Origin: Ustilago trichophora
Lineage: Eukaryota > Basidiomycota > Ustilaginomycetes > Ustilaginales > Ustilaginaceae
Reading direction: 5' to 3'
Assembly (NCBI GenBank): GCA_900323505.1
Contig: OOIN01000017.1
Span: 434,001 to 498,000, forward strand
DNA: 64,000 nucleotides
Shown here: positions 1 to 9,133 of the stretch, piece after piece
How the letters are laid out: the number at the start of each line of letters is the position of its first letter
Position numbering within the stretch: the first letter of the stretch is position 1
The notes under the pieces: generated by a model
Databases searched by the model: none
The model's input: the letters and a program-made list of their open reading frames with translations, nothing else
Told to the model about the DNA's origin: nothing
Position numbers and translations under genes: made by a program

Positions 1-74
1 GGATAACGTGTACAATGCTGAGTGCGCTGTTCAAAACAAATGCGTGTAAGATAGCATGGGCGGAGGAAGCTTAC

Positions 75-113
75 CTTGATGTCACCCAGAGTAGTGTGGA
101 GGGTGACCGACAT
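75..113 (-). CDS. PPIL3-like cyclophilin, first exon only (gene truncated by window edge)
   Basis: On the minus strand an ATG at 113 opens 13 codons reading MSVTLHTTLGDIK, followed directly by a canonical GTAAGC donor (74-69). This N-terminus is characteristic of the PPIL3/Cyp10 class of short cyclophilins, peptidyl-prolyl cis-trans isomerases linked to the spliceosome. The remaining exons should lie left of the window. The AG dinucleotides in bases 1-30 do not lead into an expected continuation, so the intron probably extends past base 1. The gene is divergent from the Hua1-like gene. The catalytic residues are not visible here; the call rests on the N-terminal match and the splice donor. 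Confidence 0.7.
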
Positions 114-603
114 GATTGCACGCTGAAGCGGGATCCTTTGGCCGCTTTAGCGATTGTGCGCACTTTTTACCGCGGATGATGTGCTCGGCAGCAAAGTGTG
201 GTCTTGCGGTGAGATGGCGAGAGGGGATGAGAATGAGAATGAAGAGGCAAGGCAAGGATGGACCCTTGAGAAAGTTAGAAGAAAGCAATCCAGTCGTAGA
301 AGCTCGCGATTTCCGACTTCCGCTTCTTGCTCTACACTCCACTTTGTGCGAGTCGTGTCGTGTGTGTACAGTACGCCAAATCGGAGAAAAGCAACGCAGC
401 AGAAAGGCAGCAATGGTACGCTTTATTTTATTTTCGGTTAAGTTTGCCGAACAAACTGCGCCAAGAATCAACTCTGGACGCACAGACTGAAAAGGTTGCA
501 CAGCTTTACAATCTCTTGCCGACTCGTCATCTTTCGCTTCCATCAGCCTTATCACTATCATCGTTTTGATAGTAGTACCGACCCGAAAGTAAGGCCGACA
601 ACC
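114..603. other. Shared upstream region of the cyclophilin and Hua1-like genes
   Basis: About 490 bp between two divergent starts, with no supported gene. Short overlapping frames on both strands look like chance. It holds one copy of the recurrent GTACAGTA motif (366-373) and a GA-rich stretch around 220-260. Confidence 0.5.
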
Positions 604-2073
604 ATGTCGCGCAACAACGAAACTGATGTCGATCCACTGCCGGATGAGCCTCCGCCTCCGTACGAGCCATTGGCCCACGAGACTGCCAATCAGGCGGCCA
701 GTACAACTGCTTCATCCACTGCTCCATCAGCGAGCACTGCAGCAGCCAGCGCAGCAACAAGCACGAATGCGACTACGAATACGAATCTAAATGCGTCACA
801 CAACCCGTTCCTCGCGCCGGAAGAGCACACGGCAGGTACAGCCAACACAGTGACAGCCACCTCAAGCTCGCCGAATCCCTCGTCAAGCACGAATCCATTC
901 TTGAGTACGGTTACGCCGCAGCAGACGGGTACTTCAACAGTATCTACTGCTGCCGCTGCGTCGGCCAGCCAAGCTCCATCACTGCCTCCCCGAACGTATG
1001 CCACACCAAGTCCCGCTCCTTCTCAGCCAGAACCGACACGGCCAAGCATAGACTCGCGCCACTCGCGCCACTCTTCCGTTGTCTCGCCCGTCTCACCCGC
1101 GCCTGCTTCACCCTCCGTATATGCTCCACCCTCCGGCCCTCCACCGATATCTGCATCGGCCTCAAATCGGCCAAACGCGAGGCACAACGACCAGTACCGC
1201 CCGACCACAGTCCCCACCCCTGGTCAACCTCTTTTGCGCAAGAGAAAACTCCTCGTCTACCCCCGCGACTGGCGAGGATGCCCTAAATGTCACGACACGG
1301 GCTACAAGCATGGCGATCCGAACAACCCGCACAAGAGCTGCTGGGACAAGTACGGTAAAACATATACCTCTGCTATGAGCTATTCGGCTGGTCTGAACGG
1401 GGCTACGGATAAGTTTCAGCGGCCGTTGCCGGTACTCAGTGGTCCTTCTCCGCAGGGAATGGCAGGACCGAGTCATGGATATGTGCCAGGAGGATATCCT
1501 GGTGCTGGTGTTGGTGCTGCGCTTCCTCCAGAGCAAGGCTATGGGCATGGAGGCTTCAGACCGCCACTACATGCTCCTCCTCCACCGATGGCGATGCCAC
1601 CAAGAACTGCAACTTCACCAGTGGTGGACGCAGAAACAGAGGGTTCGAGAATGTCAGATGTTCCGCCCAACTATCAAGACGCTTCGAATGTTACTTCGGA
1701 AGAACGGCTGCCCTCGCAGTATGTTCCCCCGCCACAACCTCCTCCCGGCCACGGTCCGCCTCCACCACCGCCTCGCCCACATGCTCATCCAGGACCTTCA
1801 CCATATGGTTGCGCACCGCCGCCACCACCAGGGGGATTCGTCGGCGGCTTTGGCCCGAACCCCGGAGGTCCTAATCCATACGTATCCGTTCAACCCCAGC
1901 AAGCATGGTACGGCGCCCGTCCGCCACCGCCAGGAGCCCTTGTTGTGATGCCTGGAGACCCCCGCATCGGAGGCCGCCTGTGCTTTGAATGTGGCGGTCG
2001 AGGATTGACAGAAAGCTTCTGGTTTGGTGACGAGACTTGTCTACGCTGCAGGGGCTCCGGTCGAATCTTTTAG
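604..2073 (+). CDS. Hua1-like proline-rich protein with zinc-ribbon motifs
   Basis: 489 residues. The ATG at 604 (context ACC ATG) is preferred over an upstream in-frame ATG at 496 because the recognisable protein begins here. The N-terminus carries a PPPPYEPL segment, a PPxY motif of the kind bound by WW domains of Rsp5/NEDD4 ligases. A long Ser/Thr/Ala/Pro-rich region follows. A conserved core near residues 215-250 contains RKLLVYPRDWRGCPKCHDTG. After a Pro/Gly-rich tract, the C-terminus has a second pair, CFECGGRG and CLRCRGSG, resembling the DnaJ zinc ribbon. This layout matches yeast Hua1, a cytoplasmic protein linked to ubiquitin ligase and actin-patch factors. The Hua1 assignment is from family knowledge; binding to an Rsp5-type ligase is inference. 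Confidence 0.75.
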   Translation: MSRNNETDVDPLPDEPPPPYEPLAHETANQAASTTASSTAPSASTAAASAATSTNATTNTNLNASHNPFLAPEEHTAGTANTVTATSSSPNPSSSTNPFLSTVTPQQTGTSTVSTAAAASASQAPSLPPRTYATPSPAPSQPEPTRPSIDSRHSRHSSVVSPVSPAPASPSVYAPPSGPPPISASASNRPNARHNDQYRPTTVPTPGQPLLRKRKLLVYPRDWRGCPKCHDTGYKHGDPNNPHKSCWDKYGKTYTSAMSYSAGLNGATDKFQRPLPVLSGPSPQGMAGPSHGYVPGGYPGAGVGAALPPEQGYGHGGFRPPLHAPPPPMAMPPRTATSPVVDAETEGSRMSDVPPNYQDASNVTSEERLPSQYVPPPQPPPGHGPPPPPPRPHAHPGPSPYGCAPPPPPGGFVGGFGPNPGGPNPYVSVQPQQAWYGARPPPPGALVVMPGDPRIGGRLCFECGGRGLTESFWFGDETCLRCRGSGRIF

Positions 2074-2466
2074 CCCCAAATGTATACCCCACATACCCTT
2101 CCACACAGGCCAAAAAGATTCTGTGACAACAAGAGACGGTGTAGTTTGTGATTGTGAGAGACAGAAAGAGCTTGGATACAGTGAAAGTTGAGAAATGCGA
2201 TTGCGACTTGAGAGAAAAGGATCAGAGAGAGAGAGAGAAATGGGATGCATGCAAAATTGAAAAGAGACTGTGACAGAGAGAGTAAGTTGAAAGCCTTGTG
2301 AAATGAGAGCCGAAAGTGAGGATAAAGAAAGTGAAGTTGTGAAAAATTCCGACAGCTTGAGTTTAGTTTGAGCCAAAGGTAGACCGGTATCTCTTCGTTT
2401 AAAGCAGAATTTCGCCGGCCACTGTCCTGGCACCCCTTGAACTCTAACCTAGACTGAGCCGTGGCG
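2074..2466. other. Convergent 3' intergenic region
   Basis: About 390 bp between two converging genes. It is purine-rich on the plus strand, with a short GA tract near 2225-2240. No gene is supported. Confidence 0.5.
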
Positions 2467-3537
2467 TCAATCCCGAGCAGCACTAACGGGGAACCCATAA
2501 TCGGACTGACCAACGCCGGCCTCGTATGCAGGCGAGGGCAACACTGCGGCAGCTGAAGGCGAATGAGGAACTCCGAATCGACCCAAGCTCTCTACCGAGC
2601 TCAGAAAGGTCAGCTGCTCCGGAGTCAGACCTCGTTTCGGGTAGGAATACTGAGAGCGAACGAGGGTCCAACTGAGTGGTTCTGAGATGTTGCGACCGCC
2701 CAGGTTGGGCCTTACTGTGGAGGTGAGGGCACGGTTCCTGCGTGCGAAGATGCCAGATGATGATGGAGGCGAAGAAGGGGTGGGAGAGAGAGGCGTCGAG
2801 AGGTGACGAGACATGGGGATACCGTTGGCGAAGGTAGGCTCGGTGGTGATAGGGGTTAGATTGCTGCTTGTACGTGGTCTTGTGTGTGTGCGAGGGTTGG
2901 AGATGGAGAGGGGGACAGCGGAGGAGAGCGGATCTGTGCGTTCGTATCGAGGGGATGGCTCTGCGACGAGCTGGCTTTGAAAGGCGCGCAATGAAGTAGC
3001 CTCGGGAGGAGTTTGAGGCCACATGGAGGCCGAAGCAAGCCGCTCTTCCTCCTCTTGTTCATCTTGGTCTAAGAAAGTATCATTGAACTCTGGTGATCCT
3101 TCTCCCTGTACTTGCTCTCCCCGTTCTGCTTGTGCAGCTGCTTGATCCCTCTGCATGGCAGCCAAAGCCTCCGCCTCCTCCTGAGCCTTGAAGAGTACCA
3201 TTTCATCGTCACCCACCTCATCCGTGTATGCAGGTACAGGCCAGAAAGAATGCTGTCCGTCTGCATCTTCCCAAGGATTGCCCCTGCGCGCCCGCAACTC
3301 AGCGCGATACGCCGCACCAGGAGGCTCAAGGTAGTACGCCCGAATGGGGAGCGCGAAAAAGTTGACAATGGATCGCCATTTACGCTTGAGAGGGTTGCGA
3401 CGGCCGTGGATCTCAGGTTCCGGGGGCAAGCGCAGAAGTAAGCGCGGCGGTGGTTGTGTGTCTGTGGGATTGGAGGTTGGTGTGGAGAGTGGGGTGGCGC
3501 CGAGCGCTAATTGCGGCGCAGATGCCACTGCTGCCAT
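2467..3537 (-). CDS. Unrecognised protein, 356 residues
   Basis: Intact single-exon frame with ATG at 3537. I do not recognise the family. The N-terminal 40 residues are Ala/Pro-rich. A basic segment NPLKRKWRSIVNFFALPIRAY (about residues 48-68) then leads into a hydrophobic stretch that could be membrane-associated. The middle is acidic and Gln/Glu-rich (about 125-165), and the rest is Ser/Pro/Thr-rich and probably disordered. The C-terminal third has a more ordered-looking segment around RGLTPEQLTFLSSVESL. The long frame, Kozak-like start and neighbouring gene spacing support it as real. It may be smut-specific, but that needs a database search. Confidence 0.6.
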   Translation of the reverse strand: MAAVASAPQLALGATPLSTPTSNPTDTQPPPRLLLRLPPEPEIHGRRNPLKRKWRSIVNFFALPIRAYYLEPPGAAYRAELRARRGNPWEDADGQHSFWPVPAYTDEVGDDEMVLFKAQEEAEALAAMQRDQAAAQAERGEQVQGEGSPEFNDTFLDQDEQEEEERLASASMWPQTPPEATSLRAFQSQLVAEPSPRYERTDPLSSAVPLSISNPRTHTRPRTSSNLTPITTEPTFANGIPMSRHLSTPLSPTPSSPPSSSGIFARRNRALTSTVRPNLGGRNISEPLSWTLVRSQYSYPKRGLTPEQLTFLSSVESLGRFGVPHSPSAAAVLPSPAYEAGVGQSDYGFPVSAARD

Positions 3538-3581
3538 GTTCGAAGCGGGATGAATTAGACCGTGGAACCCCGAGAGAAAGA

Positions 3582-3585
<4 letters not shown>

Positions 3586-3622
<37 letters not shown>
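3586..3622. repeat. (GA)n microsatellite, 37 bp
   Basis: Perfect dinucleotide tract about 50 bp upstream of the ATG at 3537 of the minus-strand gene, so it is a CT tract in that gene's leader or core promoter. Confidence 0.9.
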
Positions 3623-3624
<2 letters not shown>

Positions 3625-5472
3625 TGTAGAAGTAGGACTAGGTCGATGTTGCTGCTCTGGTGTGAGAACACTTTGATGCTTTGAGAGATATAGGTGAGTC
3701 GAGAACGAGGAGAGTGGAAGTGCTTCGATCGACCAGCAATCTTGTGTGAGTCTTAATGAAGTGTCGGCGGCAATTGTTGGTGGCGATGAGCTTTATGAAA
3801 TGAGGAAAAGTCGTGGGTGATGAGGAGCGGCGGGATGGTGTGTAGGATCGATGACGGAAAGGTAGAGGATAGGTTGAGATCGTAGGATGGAGAGCAGGAT
3901 TAAGAATGAGCTGGATCCAGGGGGAGGAAGAGCGTAAGACTAGGGTCGGAATCAGCGTGGACGAGGAATAGCAACTCTCAAATTGGAAGAAGCTCGCAGG
4001 CAGAACAGCGGCGGAGAGGCAAACTCGCACAGAGGGGATCTCTGTCACAGAGCAGGGTGAGAACCTCTACCCGCTTTCTTCTTTTGTGTTGCGAGAGTGA
4101 AATAAAGGGTCCAGAAGCCCGACACCGCAGCACCGCATGCTCTTTGGCTCGCACACACGATAAGCTTTTTCCCTTTTTTTATCCGACCGGTGTACTGTAT
4201 CTGTGCCACTCTCTTTAGCTCACCCTTTTGCACTCCTAACCCGTCTAAGCCTATCTATTACCCAAAAAGGGGCCATGACAAGGTCCAAGCTCAATTAGAT
4301 GGAGGCCAAGGATGAGCGGTAACTTTTTGTCTTTGTCTCGTTCTTGGCTGTCTCTGATTGGTTCCAAACACAGTCAGTGCGACAGGTTGCGGGGGAACAG
4401 AAGGCCGGTTTCTTGTCGTAAACACCCCAGTTTGGCGCGCATCTGCACTTGCTGCACTTAGCCAGTGTGGCGTAGAAAGTTGGGGAGAAATTTAAGCTAC
4501 AGGGACCACACCGATTCTTTCCTGAATTTTTCCAGGTCAAGTTTGATCGGGATCATGATGATCACGATTTGGGCAATGGTGTTCCCGATGATGGTGAAAA
4601 CGTGGCGAGGACAGGGTTCCTGGATTTGTGCTTCAGCGTCTTGGTGTTTGCCCCTTCACTTGGCACCTCTTTCACGACAGGGTCAGAAAAAATGTCAAGC
4701 TGTCGGAGATCAACATTCAGCACCGCTGAGATTGGTTTGACAGTACATGCTCCGATCGACTGTACTTGACTTTGAATCCCAAGAGCGAGACCGTGATAAG
4801 TTGCCAACAGGGAGCATGTCGCACAATCCACATCTCGGCTTGTTAAAGCAAAAGATACCTGTGCTTGAAACAGTTTCAGGCCGGTAGTCAGCTTCGCAAG
4901 CTTCTGCGCCGAAACGAAATTGCAAGATCGGCGCTAAGAGAGAGTCGCCAACTTGCTCGTTGTGCCTGTCACGTTAAGCGAGCCCTTTTTCTGCGAACGA
5001 ACGTGTCCTTCTTGTTTTACCTTCCTTCCATATCTTCATCGGACCATATTCCTGAACTGCCCTTCTCAGCCTAAGTCCGTGTTCATGTTCATGCGAGAGG
5101 ATTGGAGATGCCGCAACGTGTTCGCCGATGCTCCCGCTGCCTGCTGCCTTCTTTCACCGGGCTTTTGCCTTCCGCTACACGTTCCTCTTCTTATTTGCCC
5201 CGTATTGAAGAGCCTCTTCTCAGTTGGCCATTACAAAGCAACGACAGCTCATTTGCTTCCTTTTGTTGAAGACTCTGTGTGATGTCGTCTAGCCGCTGAG
5301 CCGCCTGTCTATTGCCGCCGCATGAAAAGGGTGGTCGACCGCCGTCTCTTTGGCTTTTGGAGATCTCTCGATGCGCCTCATCAAGGCAACTGCTTGTTTC
5401 TAGAGCCCCTCGTCGAGCGCCACCCGGCGGGATCTTGTTCAGCACAGCATGAAATTGTATCTTTCGCTGAGA

Positions 5473-5481
5473 GCATATAAG
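5473..5481 (+). promoter_or_regulatory. TATA box of the purple acid phosphatase gene
   Basis: The sequence GCATATAAGG lies about 55-60 bp upstream of the chosen ATG at 5535. That spacing suits a short leader and disfavours the upstream in-frame ATGs at 5487 and 5505, which would leave almost no leader. Confidence 0.5.
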
Positions 5482-5534
5482 GAGGCTTGGTTGCTTTCGG
5501 ACCCATGCTGCCAAACAGCCACACATTCATCACA

Positions 5535-7100
5535 ATGGTCGGCCTTACCTTCAGCAGCGTGCTGTCTCTCATGGCAGCCGCTGCCACTTCAGTCTCCGCT
5601 TACCAATATCCCAACATCCCTGCCGACAAGACCACACCCACTCAGACCCGTCTCTCGTTTCAATCGCTCAACGCCGTCTCTGTCGCCTGGAACACCTACG
5701 AGAAACTTGCTCAATCCTGTGTTGCATATGGCACCTCCCCTTCGTCGCTTGACAAGCGCATCTGCTCTTCCAATTCCGACACCTACACCACTTCTCGCAC
5801 ATGGTTCAACAATGTCATCCTTCCCAATCTGACCCCTTCTACAACATACTATTACAAGATTGAATCGACCAACTCGACCACCTTGTCCTTCAAGAGCGCT
5901 CACGCTCCCGGAGACGATGCCAGTTTCTCTGTCAACGCTGTCATCGACATGGGTGTATATGGTGCTGATGGCTACACGACCACCATGAAACGTGATATCC
6001 CTTACATCCCTCCCAGTCTGACCCACTCTACCATCGAACAACTGGTGAGCAGTAAAGACGAGTACGACTTTGTCATTCATCCAGGCGACTTTGCCTATGC
6101 AGATGACTGGTTCTTGCGCCCGCAGAACCTTTTGGACGAGAAAGACGCCTATGCTGCGATTACGGAACTCTTCTTCGATCAGTTGAGCTACGTCTCCTCC
6201 ATCAAGCCTTACATGGCCGGGCCTGGAAACCACGAGGCTGCATGCCAGGAGGTCAAATACTACCAAGGTGCTTGTCCCGAGGGACAGTACAACTTCACCG
6301 ACTACCGCGTTAGATTCGGTCCTAATATGCCAACTACTTTCCCATCGCAGAGCTCCGACGCAGCGGCAAAGGCCAACGCTTCGGCGGCGAACAGCTTGGC
6401 TTTGCCTCCCTTCTGGTACTCTTACGATTACGGTATGGCGCACTTTGTATCGATTGACACCGAGACTGACTTCCCGAACGCTCCGGATACGAGCAAGCTC
6501 GATGCGGGCCCGTACGGCCGATCTAACCAACAGTTGGAATTCCTCAAGGCTGACTTGGCATCGGTCGACCGTACTGTCACCCCTTGGGTCATAGTCATGG
6601 GTCACAGACCCTGGTACAGCACCGGTGGAAGCGACAACATCTGCTCCGAGTGCCAAGCCGCTTTCGAAGATCTGTTTTACGAGTATGGCGTAGATCTCTT
6701 TGTTGCTGGACACGTGCACAACTTGCAGCGCCAGCAGCCCACCTACAAGGGCACCGCCGATTCCGCCGGACTCAACAACCCCAAGGCACCCTGGCACATC
6801 GTCGCTGGTGCAGCGGGAAACATCGAGGGTCTATCGAGCGCTGGTACAAAGCCCGCTTACAACGCATTCGTTGACGACAGCCACAACGGTTACGCTCGCC
6901 TGACATTCCAGGATAAGAACAATCTCAAGGTCGACATGATCCATTCGACCAACGGAGAGGTGCTCGATTCGGCGACGCTCTTCAAGAAGCACAACGAGGC
7001 GTTTGTTCGACAGCCCGTAGCTGCTTCATCTGCTGCATCCGCCACGAAGTCGACCTTGCTCGGTTCGCTGTTTGGCGGCGTGTTGAAGCGAGATGTTTGA
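5535..7100 (+). CDS. Secreted purple acid phosphatase (metallophosphoesterase)
   Basis: 521 residues from the ATG at 5535, chosen because it starts a classic signal peptide (hydrophobic residues 4-20, likely cleavage after about A23). A fibronectin-like N-terminal domain (about 35-125) precedes the catalytic domain. All five purple acid phosphatase metal-site blocks are visible: D138 in VIDMG, GDFAYAD (184-190), GNHE (231-234), VMGHRPWY (354-361) and GHVH (392-395). These coordinate the Fe-metal centre that hydrolyses phosphomonoesters at acid pH. Several NxS/T sites fit secretion or cell-wall/vacuolar location. The family is often induced by phosphate starvation, but I see no PHO element I can assert. 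Residues after about 500 are Ser/Ala-rich. Confidence 0.93.
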   Translation: MVGLTFSSVLSLMAAAATSVSAYQYPNIPADKTTPTQTRLSFQSLNAVSVAWNTYEKLAQSCVAYGTSPSSLDKRICSSNSDTYTTSRTWFNNVILPNLTPSTTYYYKIESTNSTTLSFKSAHAPGDDASFSVNAVIDMGVYGADGYTTTMKRDIPYIPPSLTHSTIEQLVSSKDEYDFVIHPGDFAYADDWFLRPQNLLDEKDAYAAITELFFDQLSYVSSIKPYMAGPGNHEAACQEVKYYQGACPEGQYNFTDYRVRFGPNMPTTFPSQSSDAAAKANASAANSLALPPFWYSYDYGMAHFVSIDTETDFPNAPDTSKLDAGPYGRSNQQLEFLKADLASVDRTVTPWVIVMGHRPWYSTGGSDNICSECQAAFEDLFYEYGVDLFVAGHVHNLQRQQPTYKGTADSAGLNNPKAPWHIVAGAAGNIEGLSSAGTKPAYNAFVDDSHNGYARLTFQDKNNLKVDMIHSTNGEVLDSATLFKKHNEAFVRQPVAASSAASATKSTLLGSLFGGVLKRDV

Positions 7101-7266
7101 AGCCTCCCTCTTCCACACTTTCTCTTCGCTGAACCCTCTGGTGTAGCTTGCACCACGTTGATTGCGAAGTAACCATACATAGCTGCTGCTTTGAATGCTG
7201 GACGCTGTTGTAGAATTGCCATGCTGAGTACAAGTACAGATGAATTAAAGCCGGATCTGGTACAAG

Positions 7267-8035
7267 TTATACGTCGTCGATGATTGATCCGCCGCGATGC
7301 AAGTTGTCGAGCTGCGTTATCGATGTTGAAGTCTGAGGTCGTTCGGTGGTCAAGTGAGAAATGTCAGTCAGCGACAGCACTTTGCCTCGACAATCGCGAA
7401 CAGAGACCTACGAGATGGATGTGTGCTTCGATCTGGGCTAGCTTGTCTATCGCTCGGTCCCGTTTCCTGTAATCAGCGAGGTAGCGTCCAGGTCAGTAAT
7501 TGTTTCGGTCAAAACAGTAGGAGGAGAGAGACGAGGTGTAAGGTGCCTACATTTCGAGCAGGGCCAGCTTCTTTGTGATGAAAGCTCTTGCTTCTCTGTT
7601 GGTCAGTTGTGCATAAAAGTTGGCGAGCCCTAGCGAGATGATCGGTTTCTCGTCCTCAACTCTACATGGCATTATCGTCAAGTACGGTATCACTTTGTCA
7701 GTACTTGGTCATCATGTCATGTTCTGTTATTGGGAAGGCACTCACAGCTGAGTTTGAGCAGCGACGCCACCGCCGATATCCGCAACAAGCATTGCACCCT
7801 TTGACCTTGCATTCACGTCCTTGATCCTGTCCTCGTCTGTGTCTAGGGACCTCAGCGTCTCGCGCAGCTTCTTGTATTCGTCAATCTGGGCAATGAGGCT
7901 CTGGTGATCGCGGTTAGCTCGGTCGAGATCTGGTAAAAGCCGTGTAGTAAGGAACTGGCGAGACTTGGCGAGCGCATCGGCCGTCTCGGCTTTTGTGGCT
8001 TCGTCGAGCTCTGACTCCTTTTGGAAGCGGTCCAT
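7267..8035 (-). CDS. UXT: UXT-like prefoldin-family protein, four exons
   Basis: Exons by reading: 8035-7746, 7661-7551, 7466-7412 and 7332-7267, giving 173 residues. The introns are 84, 84 and 79 bp with GTGAGT, GTAGGC and GTAGGT donors and TAG, CAG and CAG acceptors, and all phases join. The first exon encodes a coiled coil (MDRFQKESELDEATK onward) with DEYKKLRETLRSL, and the second gives ISLGLANFYAQLT. The third ends in AQIEAHIHL, matching the end of UXT (ubiquitously expressed transcript), a prefoldin alpha-class subunit of the R2TP/URI complex. The last exon is the least certain: reading through its donor would instead give a stop 48 bases later. It is divergent from ETFRF1, with about 290 bp between starts. 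Confidence 0.75.
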
Positions 8036-8327
8036 CGTATTTCCTGAAAAGAGATGATAGTGGTGATGAGGAGAAAGGCAATTTTGCAACCCTGATTTTT
8101 GTTTTAGCAGAAATTCGGCTAAGCAAAAGGGCGACTTCCGAGCGTGAATCACTCAAAGGTGTGGAGGAATGATGGTCTAATCATGTGCTCTTGACTGTCT
8201 ACCACCTCTTCCTAGGACAGATTCACCCTCGTCAGCTCCGCACTTGGACAACAAAGAGAGGGAAAATTCTTCGACAGAATCACTACAAGATTCGCAGTAT
8301 CGACACAACTGCTCAGAGACACACGTT

Positions 8328-8850
8328 ATGCCGCCACTGGGACATCCATTACGAGCGAGAGCCATCGGGCTGTACAAAGAAGTATGTAGCACACCCCATA
8401 GTTGAGAGCCTACTTTCGCCTTCATCAAAACCGAGTATTCAGGCTATGCAAATTCCTGATATCTTTCACTTCAACGAAAGAGCGGTAAGCTGAAGCTCCC
8501 TTCCTCTCAACTGTGATATTGACTCATCGTGACCTCTCGCAGCTCCACCGGCTGGGTCGAGAATATCCAGACCCCAAGTACAATTTCCTGGGCAAGCTCC
8601 GAAGCATGTTTGCCAAAAACGCACATCTGACCGACGAGAAAGAGATCAAGGCCAAACTGGATCTTGCCGAGTTCATCAAGAAGGGTAAGTGAACACCCAG
8701 GTAGTGCTTTGCTGTTCGAGTCAGAAGCTATTCGGCAGCTGACACTTGGTTTGTTGTGCTTTTACTCGAATTGCGTGTCGTACAGAGACAGAGACATTGT
8801 ACTCACTCAAGAAGTATAGGACCATGCGCCGGCGCTACGTTCAGGATTAG
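8328..8850 (+). CDS. ETFRF1: ETFRF1/LYRM5-like LYR protein, three exons
   Basis: Exons 8328-8381, 8543-8684 and 8786-8850 give 86 residues. Introns are 161 bp (GTATGT...CAG) and 101 bp (GTAAGT...CAG), with phases 0 and 1. Splicing joins GLYKE to LHRLGREYPDPKY, producing the LYR-type motif (here LYK). The remainder, including AEFIKKETETLYSLKKYR and TMRRRY, closely follows human LYRM5/ETFRF1. That protein is a small mitochondrial LYR-motif factor that binds electron transfer flavoprotein and removes its FAD. Length fits the family (about 90 residues). The gene is easily missed because no exon exceeds 142 bp. Mitochondrial role is from family knowledge. Confidence 0.85.
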
Positions 8851-9133
8851 AGCTGGGATCATGAACAATATCCAGTAGTAGCACTTGGCAACTCGATGCC
8901 ATTATGTATTTGTATCTTTCGATCTTGCCTGTTCCTCACACATTATCTCTGGATGCGCTTGACAGAGCATCCCTTGACTGCAATCATAAGAACTCACACT
9001 GAAGACCACACAAAAGTCTCACAGATCGATCTGCCAACAGCACAAACACACAGGGGCAAAGCGCAGCATCAACCTGAGAAGAGTATAACATTTCCTGAAG
9101 GATTCCCTACACGATTCCGAGCATCTTTTGAAA
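8851..9133. other. Convergent 3' intergenic region
   Basis: About 280 bp between the ends of ETFRF1 and the minus-strand dehydrogenase. No further gene or repeat is seen. Confidence 0.5.

Larger units (their letters stand above)
3538..5534. other. 2.0-kb intergenic region with GA microsatellite
   Basis: Divergent upstream region of the unknown minus-strand gene and the purple acid phosphatase. It holds a 37-bp (GA)n tract (3586-3622) just upstream of the minus-strand gene, a pyrimidine-rich leader near the phosphatase and its TATA box. The frames at 3638-4048 and 4465-5280 have no recognisable content and overlap others on both strands, so I call no gene. Confidence 0.5.

Noticed and set aside
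5589..6797. 402-codon open frame antisense to the purple acid phosphatase
   Set aside because: It mirrors the codon structure of a well-supported gene on the other strand and shows no recognisable protein family.
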